Below, in pieces: positions 26,263 to 35,489 of a stretch of 64,000 nucleotides of DNA. Each line of letters starts with the position of its first letter. Position 1 is the first letter of the stretch. The DNA is from JAWKTM01 sp041399085 (GTDB taxonomy: Bacteria > Planctomycetota > Planctomycetia > Pirellulales > Pirellulaceae), in NCBI GenBank assembly GCA_041399085.1, contig JAWKTM010000015.1, forward strand, positions 62,001 to 126,000, in the 5' to 3' direction. The notes below the pieces were generated by a model. That model saw only the letters and a program-made list of their open reading frames with translations. It was not told the DNA's origin and searched no databases. The position numbers were made by a program, and so were the translations under genes.

Positions 26263-27523
26263 GTGCCGCTCCGATGTTGCGCGGTGTCGTGTCGAGTGTC
26301 TTGAGCCGGCGGATCAATCGGGCTCGGCTCCGCGGGTGGAAAAGCTGCCGCGTTTGTTTCGTTGCGGCGGAGCGATGCGACTTCGTCCACCAGTCGCCGC
26401 AGTGGTCGAACGAATCCACCGAACCCGAAAGAGACCGACCGGGCGGCGATCGGTTCGCCCGAGTTGGCTGCCGCAACCACCTGTTTATCAAACGGCAAAA
26501 CGTGATCGACGGGCCGGTTCATCCTGGTCTCGATATCCGGGATGGCAAGGCTACCCGCGATCCGCTGCGAGCGGTTGATGATCAGTTTTTGCCGCTCCGA
26601 CGGAAACCCGATTCGCTCCAACACATCTAGCAGGGTGACCGCGCCCAGAAGGGTCGGGACGACGTTTTCCACCACGACGTAAGCCCGATCACTTAGGTCA
26701 AGCGTTGCGACCACGACTCGATCGAACATCGGAAAGGTATCCACGATGACGAAATCGTAAGTGCGGCGTGCGAGCGTGATGATGCGCGAAATGAGTGTGT
26801 CGTCGACCGCCATCGCCTCGACCGCATCGCGCGGCGCGGCCAATAGATGGACGCCATATTGCGTCTGGGTTGCGATTTGGCGAATCATCGTTACATCCAA
26901 ACGATCACGTTCGGCGGCCGCATCGCTTAACGTCGACTGAGGCTTCACGTCCAGTAGCGCCGCGGCGACTCCCATTTGCAAAGAGCCGTCAATTAGCAGC
27001 ACACGATTGGGATGCCGCTGAGCCAAGCCGACCGCCGTGTTGGCGGCGAGCGTGGATTTGCCGACGCCTCCCTTGTTGCTGATAAAGGTGATGACGCGCC
27101 CGAACGTCGTTGACTCGGACCGCACATCGCGGCCGTTCATCGCTTCCAGGTTATCGAGCAGTGTGCGCAGCTCGGTCGTGGAAATCGGTCGTCGCAGAAA
27201 GTCCCGCGTACCGGCTCGCATCGCTTCGATCAACACGCTGCTTTCCGACACATCATCGCGAAATCCATTGGGGCGAAAGATTGCCGCCAGCGGAATCGGC
27301 GGCGTACCGCCAGACAACTCCTTTGCCAAACGGCCCACGTCGCCAGGCGTGTCGCCAAACGGCGCGAGAACCAAGCCGGGCGGTTTGGAACGCAACGAGC
27401 AGATCGTGATGGTCCGCGGCAACCTCAGCTGCGGCTGACGTTCGCCCAGCCTCCGGCGGCTGTCTGCAACTCGCCTTGTAATTGAGGATCATCGGTGAGG
27501 ATGACGATGTCTTGGATGGTCAT
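26259..27523 (-). CDS. tadZ: Pilus localisation ATPase TadZ/CpaE, N-terminus frameshifted
   Basis: The ParA/MinD-type core is intact: VITFISNKGGVGKSTLAANT (deviant Walker A), VLLIDGSLQMGVAAALLD and FVIVDTFPMFDRVVV. The natural start is probably ATG 27523 (MTIQDIVILTDDPQLQGEL), which begins an atypical receiver domain. That domain is in pieces: the first frame runs to ANVSRS and stops at 27425; the next piece AEVAADHHDLLVAFQ is in another frame; KPPGLVLAPFGDTPGDVGRL continues in the frame of the core. Restoring GC to AGC[GC]TGAG and about two A residues at CCAAACC would join all three. TadZ places the Tad machine at the cell pole. Without repair only the core could be made, from a TTG at 27422. 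Confidence 0.8.
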
Positions 27524-27904
27524 GACCGGTTGCTCAGGCGAAGATACAATGGTGCGTGGCGACGAGTTTTCCGTTGCTCGATCGGTTCCGGGTTGCGGCT
27601 CGCAATCTGGAAGCTTGCCCCACGTCAGGGAGTTCAATTCGATTCAAAGCCCATTTTGACGGTGAGAGCTATGCCCGGACGAACCGGTGTCGCTGCCGCA
27701 GGGCGCGTTCCGCTGGAAGTGACCGCCGCGGAAGTGTTATGCCAGAGCGTCGACGAAGTCATTAAGTCCGGCTGAATTGTTCGCGCACATCGAAAGCAAG
27801 GTCGGAATGCACGAGCACCCAGCCGACTGGTTTTGTCTCGCCGAGCACGATCATTATCTGTACGGAGCCCCCAAGCGAAATGTACGAGAACAATTCGCGA
27901 TCGG
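27524..27904. other. Unresolved region between tadZ and the PIN remnant
   Basis: No complete gene is supported. A plus-strand frame (VPLEVTAAEVLCQSVDEVIKSG, ending about 27775) could be the tail of a small antitoxin-like protein before the PIN remnant, and a minus-strand frame holds VQIMIVLGETKPVGWVLV. Both are too short to assign. Confidence 0.3.
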
Positions 27905-28306
27905 CTGTTTCTGGATGCGGATACTTGCTGGCTGATTCAACCCTCGCGACCAGTTTCATACGGTTGCTACGGGATTGATGCGGTTGTAAACGGAAGCCGT
28001 GAGTTGTGGACCACCGACGCCGTACTCTTGAGATCTGTGCTGGGCTTCGGCTCCTGTGGAACGCGACACGGCAATTATCTTTTGGGACCACCCCACTGGG
28101 CGATCTCGGGTCTTATCGCGTGGTGTACACGCCGGCCCCGGAAACCTCGAACGAGCCATGGCACTGTTTCGTCGCGGATGGACAAGGCTTGGAGCCTGGC
28201 AGACTGTCTGTCGTTCGTGCAGAAACAAGAGGGCCTGACCGACGCATTGACCGCCGACCACCACTTCGTGCAAGCCGGGTTTCGGGCGTTGATGTTGGAG
28301 GATTGA
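27905..28306 (+). pseudogene. PIN-domain toxin remnant (VapC-like)
   Basis: The last 50 residues are clean and typical of PIN-domain ribonucleases: DKAWSLADCLSFVQKQEG, then TDALTADHHFVQAGFRALML, where the D residues match metal-binding acidic positions of the fold. Upstream, ELWTTDAVLL is in the same frame, but RDTAIIFWDH and NLERAMALFRR are in a second frame, so at least two indels interrupt the middle, and the start is not identifiable. VapC toxins cut RNA and are paired with antitoxins. This remnant is on the plus strand inside the minus-strand Tad locus. Confidence 0.5.
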
Positions 28307-28399
28307 CCGCATGAACCATCTCGCCGATGCCGGGGCGTACAAAGGTTTTTTGCTGTCGGTTTGCGTTGAAGACGCGCTTGCTATCTCCGCTGCGGACAG

Positions 28400-29610
28400 A
28401 CCGGTGAAATAGCAAATCAACGCCGATGCGTTTTCCGGTGGCGACTACCGGATCGGGTTGAGTAATCGTTACGCTGCCGCCGTTGACTTCGGCGTGTGCA
28501 TACCCGGAAACCGATCACCCGATGTGGGATTCATAAATCGGCAGATAGCCTGTGTAGAAACCGTCGGTGGGCATGGCAACAGGCGGCAACTTACGGCCAA
28601 CGACTAACGGCATCTCACTCACGCCCGAGCTAACCTGAAAAATACCGCCCAATGATCTCACTAGCCACAAGTATGGAACCGCTGGAAATACTGGTTGCCC
28701 GACGGCTCGTTCCAATAGCGATTGACAGAGCGAATGAGAACTCGGACGCTGCATTCGTCGCCAAGCCGGTTAACGGCGGATTGATGGCGTTGTTAGCAAA
28801 ATCCGATGGACACGACGTTATGGACACTGGAGATTGCCGTCGCTCGCACCGGTTACGCCATCATGCCTGGCGAATAACCCGCCGACGGATCAGCGGCAGG
28901 CAACAAACTTCCACGACCAAAAGATATGGAATTGCGGGACCGTGACCGTTGATGTATTGAACGCTATCGAAACCGCCGGAATTGTTCGACCGTCGCATCC
29001 GCACGAGAAAGCTGCTGTTGTCTGGCGTTGGCGTTGAAAGCCGGAACGTTGATAGCTCTCGCCTCGTCGTCATGGTCTTCGTCTTCGTCACGCACCCGCC
29101 AGCATATATCTCCGCATCGCCAACATTTGGTTCCAAACCCCGCGTCGTTTCGTCGCTGGCGAGTCGGTTTGCAAACTGGTGGGTCGGGAGCGAGCCAATC
29201 TTGAGGATTCGATTTGGGTTTTCGGGAGAGCTAATAAACTGTCTCCAGCGTTGATTTTTCCGTCCGCGTCGATTCCGGGACCGAGGTCGATTCGCGGTCC
29301 GGCACTGAAGATGACCAGATCGCCATCGTTTGGTATGCAGATTGTCATCAAACGTCCACGAAACGATATCGCTGGCTTCTGCTCGTCGTCGCGCCGCTTC
29401 CAAGGCTGTCGGAGCCGAATAGCCGGGAGGATAGGCATCCTGAAACCGCAATCCTAATGCTGCCGGATCAACTGCCGTCTGCATCTGTCGTTGCGTCAAT
29501 CGTGCAAAGCCGATATCGATCAGCCAGCGCGCTGCCAGCCATGATGCAAACAGCAACATCGCGAAGAAGACAAGGGTGTAACCTGGCGGTGAGAGCGTCG
29601 GGCGTCTCAT
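28400..29610 (-). pseudogene. TadG-like pilus assembly protein, multiply frameshifted
   Basis: ATG 29610 opens a believable N-terminus: MRRPTLSPPGYT, a membrane segment (LVFFAMLLFASWLAARWLIDIG), then TADE-like QRQMQTAVDPAALGLRFQDA. The frame then changes. NDGDLVIFSAGPRIDLGPG is in a second frame, NSSFLVRMRRSNNSGGFDSV and GHGPAIPYLL return in the first, and GLATNAASEFSFALSI, GFYTGYLPIYESHIG and AEVNGGSVTITQPDPVVATG follow in other frames. The order matches planctomycete TadG-like proteins that carry the SFLVRxRR...GPAxPYLFG block. At least four indels are needed, and the true 3' end is uncertain. It lies in the expected operon place between cpaB and tadZ. Confidence 0.55.
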
Positions 29611-29779
29611 GGCAGTTCTCTCAGTTTGCCGTGAAGATGTGCGTCTCAGTCTCGCGTCCGACGATCGCCTCGAATATCGGCTCCTGTTTGACCGACTGAC
29701 GACTTCGATCGAAGGCTTTGCTTGCACTTCCGAAGGTTGATCTCGTCGAAATGCTCATCCCGAGCCGCGAGCGACGGCG

Positions 29780-30236
29780 ATCAGCCGATTGTTATGTTTT
29801 TCATCCGATCCGGTTGCGTCGTGTGAAAAGAGCGTTGCACCCAGATTGGCGGTATCACCGTGACGGAACCCTCCAGCGTCACGATATCGCTGGTGTCCGA
29901 AGCCGCACGGACGATGCGGGCGTATCAGGGACAACGACCACGGTACACCGAGCGTTCCGATTCCAGGAAGGACGACGTTTTGCGGTAATTGCGGATTGCC
30001 GGTCAGAATAATCGCGACGCAATCGTTGTCGACGAATCGCCCCAACCTGTCGACCTGGTCCGTCGAGACAGTAACTGCCACATGCTCGCCGGCGATGCCT
30101 GCGGCCACGCCCGGTTCGACACCAACCGGCATGAAGTCGTCCGCCGTGAAATGCTCGAACCGCAGCTTGGAAGATTTCAAGACGCGGCCGTAGTAGTTCG
30201 CGATTTCGCTGACTTCTATAGCACCACGGAAGTCTC
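29780..30236 (-). pseudogene. CpaB/RcpC-like fragment, frameshifted
   Basis: Two joined pieces are visible: VLKSSKLRFEHFTADDFMPV, HVAVTVSTDQVDRLGRFVDN and CVAIILTGNPQLPQNVVLPG in one frame, and VRAASDTSDIVTLEGSVTVI, PPIWVQRSFHTTQP ending in ITIG at the TGA at 29780, in another. VSTDQVDxxGRxVxxxDxVxIILTG is the CpaB-family pattern seen after the SAF domain. The fragment starts right after the cpaB stop codon with no start codon of its own in this frame, so it may be a second CpaB-like gene that lost its N-terminus, or a domain once joined to a neighbour. Confidence 0.4.
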
Positions 30237-30244
30237 CGTCATCG

Positions 30245-32227
30245 TCACGTACCAGTTTCGTCGTGGATCTCGCGACGCAAGCCCTTCCAACTCAAATCGG
30301 AAAACAATTCGAATGCGGATAACTCCACGGGTGCGATGGCGATGCGTCGATAACGCATCGGTTCGTCGCGTTTCCTGTCGGGCGAAAACGTCACCAGCAA
30401 CAATACCTCTTTCGTATTCAAGGCAGTCGTCAGTGCTTCGACATCGCGGGGATCGATTGCGAACATTATGGAGGGGTGCGAATAGGCGACGGTGGTCGAT
30501 CCCGGCTCAGGTTTCGCATCGCCGATCGCGCGCAGTGCCGCGTTCGGAGCGGGAAACCCGACGGGACCGACCACAATGGCGTCGGTTGCGACAAACCACG
30601 GTTCGCCACGAGTTGCCAGCGACTCGGGCATCGTGCGATCCGTGTTTCGCTCGACGAACTCATCGAACTCCGTGGCGACGACATGGTCGTCGGCTTGCTT
30701 TTCGGTCTTTCGGACCTCGCGCGTCCGCTCCAGTTGATAACTCACGAGGATATCGACACGGTCTTCGATTTGAAGATGCTCCGCGCCGTACAGCAGACTC
30801 CAGGGCAGCGCGATCCCCACGCGGCCCGCTGGAATAAAGTTCGTCACCGCGGGCCGATCGCCGACAACGGCGGCTCCTCCCGCTGCAGGTTGCGGAGCGT
30901 GCGCATGGTTTTGAGGCTGAGAGACAAAGTGAATCGAGTTCGCTCGACTCGCCGACTTGCTCGCTTCGAATGCGTGCTCGGTGTCGATGCTCTCACGCAA
31001 CGAGCCGTTCAACAGGTCCTGAGACCGGATAAAGCTGCCGGCCGGGATATCGTGACGAACCACCGCGCCCAATGTGTCGTCGATCGACACCACGATCCCC
31101 AAACGGTCGGCTTGTTGGCGACTGATCGGCTCCATCCGCACACGTCGCGTCGCCGGGCTGACAAACGCCTCGCGCGTGACAACGTCGTAAGCCAGGATCG
31201 GCCGGACGGTCACCGGCGCCATCAGCTCCGTCTGAACTGGCGCTGCAGCCGGGGCCGCCTCGCCATCCAGTTGCATCGAATGTGTGATGCAGGTAATCGC
31301 CAGCGACTTGTTCAGCGCGCTTTGCAACGGGATGACATCGTCCGGCGCAACGGCGATCGCCACCTCGTATTTGGGTACGTTTTGTATTCGCTTGCCTTGG
31401 GTCAATGATGAAGACGTGGTCGCTTCATTCCGCACGTACACCGGCTTGAGCACGACCGCGCCTTGTGCGAGCAGCATGGGTTCAGTTGCTGAATCCAGTT
31501 GGCTGGAGGAGCTAGTCGCCACGAGCGTAGCGCCCGGTAAGCGGCTGTTATATTGCGATTGGAACGAGCCAATTTCCGCGAGGGGAACGCTGGCCATCAA
31601 GTCGATTCGATCGCCGGCGTTGAGTGCGTGGACGCCGGTCAACTTGGTTGCGTCGAGCGTGATGGCGCGCATCCCGGGTGGCGTCGCGCCGGCGATTCCC
31701 TCGGGCGTCCCTTGCGGAAAGAACGTACTTTCCTGAAAGCCCATTCCCGCGCGTTTGTCCTTCTTCACGACGCGGCCGATGATCGCATTAATATTCATCA
31801 TCGCCCCGCCCAGTTCCATTGTCTGGCCGTGCGGCACTTCGCGACCGTCGCTCACCACGAACACCACTTGATCGTCCACGTTCCGAACCGATTCGACGCG
31901 GCTTTCCACGTGCGAGCCGTCGGCCGTTACGCCAGTGATCGACATTCCCACGGTGGCCTGCGGGGGAACACGCTGATACATCAAGCCACCGGATGCCGGA
32001 TTGAGCAAATGTTCGCGAGCCACGCGTTGGTAGGCCGGGATTGGTTGACTGTTGATCGGTATCCGCACCATGAACGGATCTTCGCGCGGCACGGCGAACG
32101 GATTCAGGTTTACTCCCAACAGCAGCAACAGTCCGACGACGCCTCCCGCGGCCATCAACAAAATCAAAAACGCGCCGAGCCAGAAACTGGCGGAACTGCG
32201 GCGACGGTATGGTTGAGCAGATCTCAT
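30245..32227 (-). CDS. cpaB: Large CpaB/RcpC-type Flp pilus assembly protein
   Basis: The 660-residue product is about twice the usual CpaB length. It begins with a cytoplasmic basic stretch (RRRSSASF) and one membrane segment (GAFLILLMAAGGVVGLLLLLG). The first half contains GMRAITLDATKLTGVHALNA and GDRIDLMASVPL, the CpaB-type pattern; the second half repeats related elements (ILAYDVVTREAFVSPATRRV, DIPAGSFIRSQDLLNG, then FIPAGRVGIALPWSLLYG and LQIEDRVDILVSYQL). It therefore looks like an internal duplication of the SAF/RcpC module. CpaB is a periplasmic partner of the secretin in Flp pilus assembly. The frame is intact. It follows the tadE gene by about 76 bases. Confidence 0.75.
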   Translation of the reverse strand: MRSAQPYRRRSSASFWLGAFLILLMAAGGVVGLLLLLGVNLNPFAVPREDPFMVRIPINSQPIPAYQRVAREHLLNPASGGLMYQRVPPQATVGMSITGVTADGSHVESRVESVRNVDDQVVFVVSDGREVPHGQTMELGGAMMNINAIIGRVVKKDKRAGMGFQESTFFPQGTPEGIAGATPPGMRAITLDATKLTGVHALNAGDRIDLMASVPLAEIGSFQSQYNSRLPGATLVATSSSSQLDSATEPMLLAQGAVVLKPVYVRNEATTSSSLTQGKRIQNVPKYEVAIAVAPDDVIPLQSALNKSLAITCITHSMQLDGEAAPAAAPVQTELMAPVTVRPILAYDVVTREAFVSPATRRVRMEPISRQQADRLGIVVSIDDTLGAVVRHDIPAGSFIRSQDLLNGSLRESIDTEHAFEASKSASRANSIHFVSQPQNHAHAPQPAAGGAAVVGDRPAVTNFIPAGRVGIALPWSLLYGAEHLQIEDRVDILVSYQLERTREVRKTEKQADDHVVATEFDEFVERNTDRTMPESLATRGEPWFVATDAIVVGPVGFPAPNAALRAIGDAKPEPGSTTVAYSHPSIMFAIDPRDVEALTTALNTKEVLLLVTFSPDRKRDEPMRYRRIAIAPVELSAFELFSDLSWKGLRREIHDETGT

Positions 32228-32303
32228 GGTCGTATATCTCTTTGTTAGTCAGTGCCTCCTTGCGTATCTGTGGCGTAAGCTTCCAGCTTGCAAATACTTT
32301 CGA

Positions 32304-33419
32304 TCAGTTACCAAACACCTCACGGCGATAGATCGCTTGAGCCGAGATCACTCGGCGATAGGGCCGAACGGGTCGCCCGCCGGTGAAGTGTTCGCTTCCC
32401 ATCGCACCCTGAGCACCCAGCCCATACCGGCCACCGTACGTGCCAGCGTAAATCTCACCATCGCTGAGTGGTGCGCCGGTCAAATCACCTGGCCGCTCCG
32501 TCGGATTCAATTCCGTAACTTCGTCGTCATCGGCTGCATTAGGAAAGCCAATCGTCGGTTCAAACGGGCCTGCGGGATTCTCCCGAAAGCTGCTCATCGA
32601 AGCGGATTGGAATGGGAAATTGATCCGCAGCGCGACGATTCCACGTTGCGGCGAGCTGATCTGAAAGGGATCGTGATTGTCTCCCGCATCATCGCCCGGC
32701 GAGTCTTCCGTATCGATTTCCTCGACCACCGGAACCCAACGAATGGTCTCGAAGCCACCGACCGCACCAGGTCCAGGTACAGCGAGACCCGTCACCACCG
32801 GAATGCCGACGGCGTACTGGGTTGCCACCCAACTTGGATAGGTGACTCGGGTTGGGGGCTCGATCGCTGGCGAACGTGTCAGCAGCGCCCCGGGATAGCG
32901 CATCAGCCAGGCATCCGCCGCTCCGTCACCGTCGAAGTCGGGCCGATCGACGATCATTAGCGTGGCTAACTGCTGGTTCAGTAGTGGCATTTGCGGCACG
33001 GCATGACGAAAAAAATTGGGCGGATCTTCCGGTATGTGTGGTTGGCTGTAGAACGCCTCCAAATCGATGACGAGAAAGGCTTCGTCGAAGATACGGCCAC
33101 GAACATCGCTGTGGTGAATCGCTCCGCCCTCATCTTCATTTGTCGGATTCGGCGGATCATCGAAGGTCATCACGGCCGGCAGTGGCGTTCTTGAAATCTC
33201 TCGCGCCGCAAGGTCCGCGGCCGTTTGCAATCCTTGCGCGACATACAACGCATGTCCGAACGTCAGGATCGCCGCCAGCAACATGTACACAACCAATGCC
33301 ACGACCGCGAACTCGACCAGTGATTGGCCTCGGCGCGGTCGAGAACTTAACCGGCTACGCACCTGGCTAACAAGGAGCGGCCAGAGTCGACATCGAAACT
33401 CATTGGAGAACGGCTTCAT
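32304..33419 (-). CDS. TadE-like minor pilin protein
   Basis: The start is placed at ATG 33419 (MKPFSNEFRCRLWP). The basic leader RSRLSSRPRRGQS is followed by the TadE/pilin-type segment LVEFAVVALVVYMLLAAILT, with Glu at the usual position 5 after the cleavage region, then QTAADLAAREISRT. The rest, about 300 residues, is exported and rich in Pro, Asp and Gly (DFDGDGAADAWLMRYPGALL). TadE-like proteins are processed by the TadV peptidase and are minor components or assembly factors of Flp pili. The chain is longer than typical TadE (about 200 residues). Confidence 0.8.
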   Translation of the reverse strand: MKPFSNEFRCRLWPLLVSQVRSRLSSRPRRGQSLVEFAVVALVVYMLLAAILTFGHALYVAQGLQTAADLAAREISRTPLPAVMTFDDPPNPTNEDEGGAIHHSDVRGRIFDEAFLVIDLEAFYSQPHIPEDPPNFFRHAVPQMPLLNQQLATLMIVDRPDFDGDGAADAWLMRYPGALLTRSPAIEPPTRVTYPSWVATQYAVGIPVVTGLAVPGPGAVGGFETIRWVPVVEEIDTEDSPGDDAGDNHDPFQISSPQRGIVALRINFPFQSASMSSFRENPAGPFEPTIGFPNAADDDEVTELNPTERPGDLTGAPLSDGEIYAGTYGGRYGLGAQGAMGSEHFTGGRPVRPYRRVISAQAIYRREVFGN

Positions 33420-33567
33420 TCTTTGTCGTTGGCAATCAGATTTTCTACGCGGTCGACGAATCGTTGATGTAAGTCTTGCCATTCACAACGCCGTGACTTC
33501 GGCGTCAGCATATGCTTCTTAACACACATCAATTCTTTGTTTGTGAGACCAAGAAACCCCGGATTCA

Positions 33568-34006
33568 TTACGACACAAATCGCACTAGCAACCCGGCGGG
33601 CCACACCAGGTATCCCAAATAACCCAGCGCGATCGCCGGACCGTAGGCATAGTCGCGCCCGCCGCGAGCCATCGCGATTCCCGCGAGCACGCCTCCGGCC
33701 AAACACATCCAGAACAGGGCGAACAACAATCCAACCGGCCCCAACAACGCGCCAACCGCCGCGATCAGTTTCGCATCGCCGCCGCCGAACTTCGCAAAGC
33801 GAAAGAGGGCGTAACCGATGGCCAGCCCCAACGTGCCACCGGCGGCCACCATCCAAAACCGGATTCCCCCGATGTTCCCCGCCGCTGCGCCTAAGGCCCC
33901 TAACAGCAACAGCACGGAAATCCAATCAGGAATCTCGCGCGTTCGCAGGTCGTGCGGCTGCAACCACGAGCAGTATCAGAGCGCCGGTCAACAATAATGG
34001 AGTCAT
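33568..34006 (-). CDS. tadV: Prepilin peptidase TadV/CpaA, frameshifted near its start
   Basis: The main frame encodes LRTREIPDWISVLLLLGALG and the second active-site loop FRFAKFGGGDAKLIAAVGAL, with several membrane segments. The two aspartates (in DLRTREIPDW and GGGDAK) match the aspartic-acid peptidases of the A24 family that cleave Flp and TadE leaders. The natural start is probably ATG 34006 (MTPLLLTGALILLVVAA) in another frame; the shift is at about 33955, where CCGCACGACC would need two more bases (for example CCGCGCACGACC) to join VAA to HDLRT. As sequenced, the first aspartate can be reached only from a TTG at 33963. Confidence 0.75.
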
Positions 34007-34110
34007 ATACGTATTTAGCCAAAGACCCTCCGCGCTTCGAGAAGCAGGCGCGCGGAGGGCAGACAATCGCAATCAGGTTGCGGCGGCTAACTACGGTTGC
34101 GATTCGAGAA

Positions 34111-34440
34111 TCAAGCCACCGAATCCGTCAGTCGTTCCATCAGAGCCAAGTACGCCGGGTCCAACCTGCCGCTATCGGCATTGGCAAAGACCGTGGCAAC
34201 GTCGAGCTGGATGGAGCCCGTGTCAGCACCCGTCGTCTCAATGAACTTGCCGCTGACCATCGGCCCATTGTCGTCTGCATACGCACCCGGCAGGATTGTC
34301 GCCACGGCCGAGATCAAATCGCTCGTCTTGTGACCGAACACCGAGATCGCGGCCGCACAGATCAACGCCACGCCGGCGATGATCAGACCGTACTCGACCA
34401 AACCTTGACCCTTCTTGCTACGAAACATTTTGCGAAGCAT
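34111..34440 (-). CDS. flp: Flp-type major pilin
   Basis: ATG 34440 is preceded by a perfect AAGGAG. The 109-residue product has a short basic leader MLRKMFRSKKGQ, then G followed by the Flp signature LVEYGLIIAGVALICAAAIS; cleavage is expected between Gly and Leu. The C-terminal half is a polar domain (GADTGSIQLDVATVFANADS) longer than in most Flp pilins, which are only 50-80 residues. It is the main pilus subunit. It sits directly upstream of tadV, the order seen in other Tad operons. Confidence 0.88.
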   Translation of the reverse strand: MLRKMFRSKKGQGLVEYGLIIAGVALICAAAISVFGHKTSDLISAVATILPGAYADDNGPMVSGKFIETTGADTGSIQLDVATVFANADSGRLDPAYLALMERLTDSVA

Positions 34441-34447
34441 GTTGCTT

Positions 34448-34453
34448 CTCCTT
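34448..34453 (-). promoter_or_regulatory. Consensus ribosome binding site of the flp gene
   Basis: AAGGAG on the minus strand lies 7 bases before the flp ATG. It is the strongest Shine-Dalgarno in the Tad locus, which fits the high expression expected of a major pilin, and it decides the ATG 34440 start over an upstream in-frame one. Confidence 0.85.
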
Positions 34454-34718
34454 ATCACACAATGAGAATGGGAAGTCATGGGTACGAAGCTACCCACACA
34501 TCGACTCGCTTTTTCCGGAGGCTGGTGGAGTCGGGACCGGCCGTGGATCCTTGACGCGCATGGTGACCATGGCGACGCGCGTCGATCGCCGTATGCTCAA
34601 GGTCCGCGGCGGGCAGCCGGTTCGTGTAACGAGGGTTTTGGTCGGACCGCTTACCACACTCGCCGAACTGCTCGCACGCGGATACGCTTGAATATCACTG
34701 GGAAATTCATAGCTCCGA

Positions 34719-34775
34719 TGGGTTTGTCGGGTCTTACGCCGCACGGCCAGACGCCGCGCGAAACCGACGAACCCA
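34719..34775 (-). terminator. Possible terminator after the His/Cys-rich gene
   Basis: TGGGTTTGTCGG (34719-34730) and CCGACGAACCCA (34764-34775) are inverted repeats with one mismatch, just after the stop codon at 34790. The loop is 33 bases and there is no T tract, so the call is weak. Confidence 0.35.
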
Positions 34776-34789
34776 ATCAGCGGAAACCG

Positions 34790-35293
34790 CTAGACCAAAG
34801 GTGGTCCGCGTGCGAAAGGCGAGCTGGATTCAGAAACCAGCAGCGAGGAACGGGCGGATACCAACGTTCCATTCGGTAGAAGCGTCCAGGCAATCGGCGG
34901 ACACTGCTCGAGAGTCGACTGACAATGGGCAAAGTAATGACACAATGCACATTCGCCGTCGCAGGATTTCACATAGTCGCCACGTTCGATCGAGGCTTCG
35001 AGCCCCTGAGTCGGCCGAGCGATCTTGTCATGCAGCGAATGGCCTGATTGTGATTGGCCCGGCTGCCGGCTGACAAGATGGGAATGGGCAGATTGCGAAT
35101 GACTATGACCGACGTGCGTGTGTTGATGGCTTGACGGCCCGCAACAAACGACGGTGGACGAACAACAAGAATCGGCTTGAGCATGGTGCAAGCCAAAGAT
35201 CGGTGCATAGTGCAACGCGGGACCACCCACGTGCAGCGCGCAGTAGATCGCCAACAGCGACCAAGAGCAAATTGCGCGACACCGACAAAACAT
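34790..35293 (-). CDS. His/Cys-rich small membrane or exported protein
   Basis: The start is placed at ATG 35293 (MFCRCRAICSWSLLAIYCAL). One hydrophobic segment (SWSLLAIYCALHVGGPALHY) is followed by a region dense in metal ligands: SCCSSTVVCCG, then HQHTHVGHSHSQSAHSHL, and CDGECALCHYFAHCQ further on. The CALCHYFAH motif recalls DUF2946-like proteins, and the leader resembles a family of planctomycete small proteins beginning xSWSLLAIYxA. Copper or zinc handling is plausible by composition but not shown. It lies between flp and tadD, on the same strand. Confidence 0.6.
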   Translation of the reverse strand: MFCRCRAICSWSLLAIYCALHVGGPALHYAPIFGLHHAQADSCCSSTVVCCGPSSHQHTHVGHSHSQSAHSHLVSRQPGQSQSGHSLHDKIARPTQGLEASIERGDYVKSCDGECALCHYFAHCQSTLEQCPPIAWTLLPNGTLVSARSSLLVSESSSPFARGPPLV

Positions 35294-35489
35294 AATAGAC
35301 GCCACGATGAAAACGATAACCAGATTCCGTGGCGGTCCGACCTGATGGATGATTGTGGTTGCGTGACCCGGTTCTGTCAAGTCTCACAATCGCTATGCGC
35401 GTGATTCTTCATAGAATTCGTCGCGCAGGGAATCGAAAGTCGTTCGACAGTGGGGAAAACGACTCATGAAAAGCGCGGCGCGAGCCGGG

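Noticed and set aside
30476..31408. Plus-strand open frame of about 310 codons opposite cpaB
   Set aside because: Antisense shadow of the CpaB gene; Arg-rich with no recognisable domain.
34560..34691. Small plus-strand frame of 43 codons (VDRRMLKVRGGQPVRVTRVL...)
   Set aside because: It reads fairly naturally, but there is no ribosome site or known relative, and it lies between two minus-strand genes.
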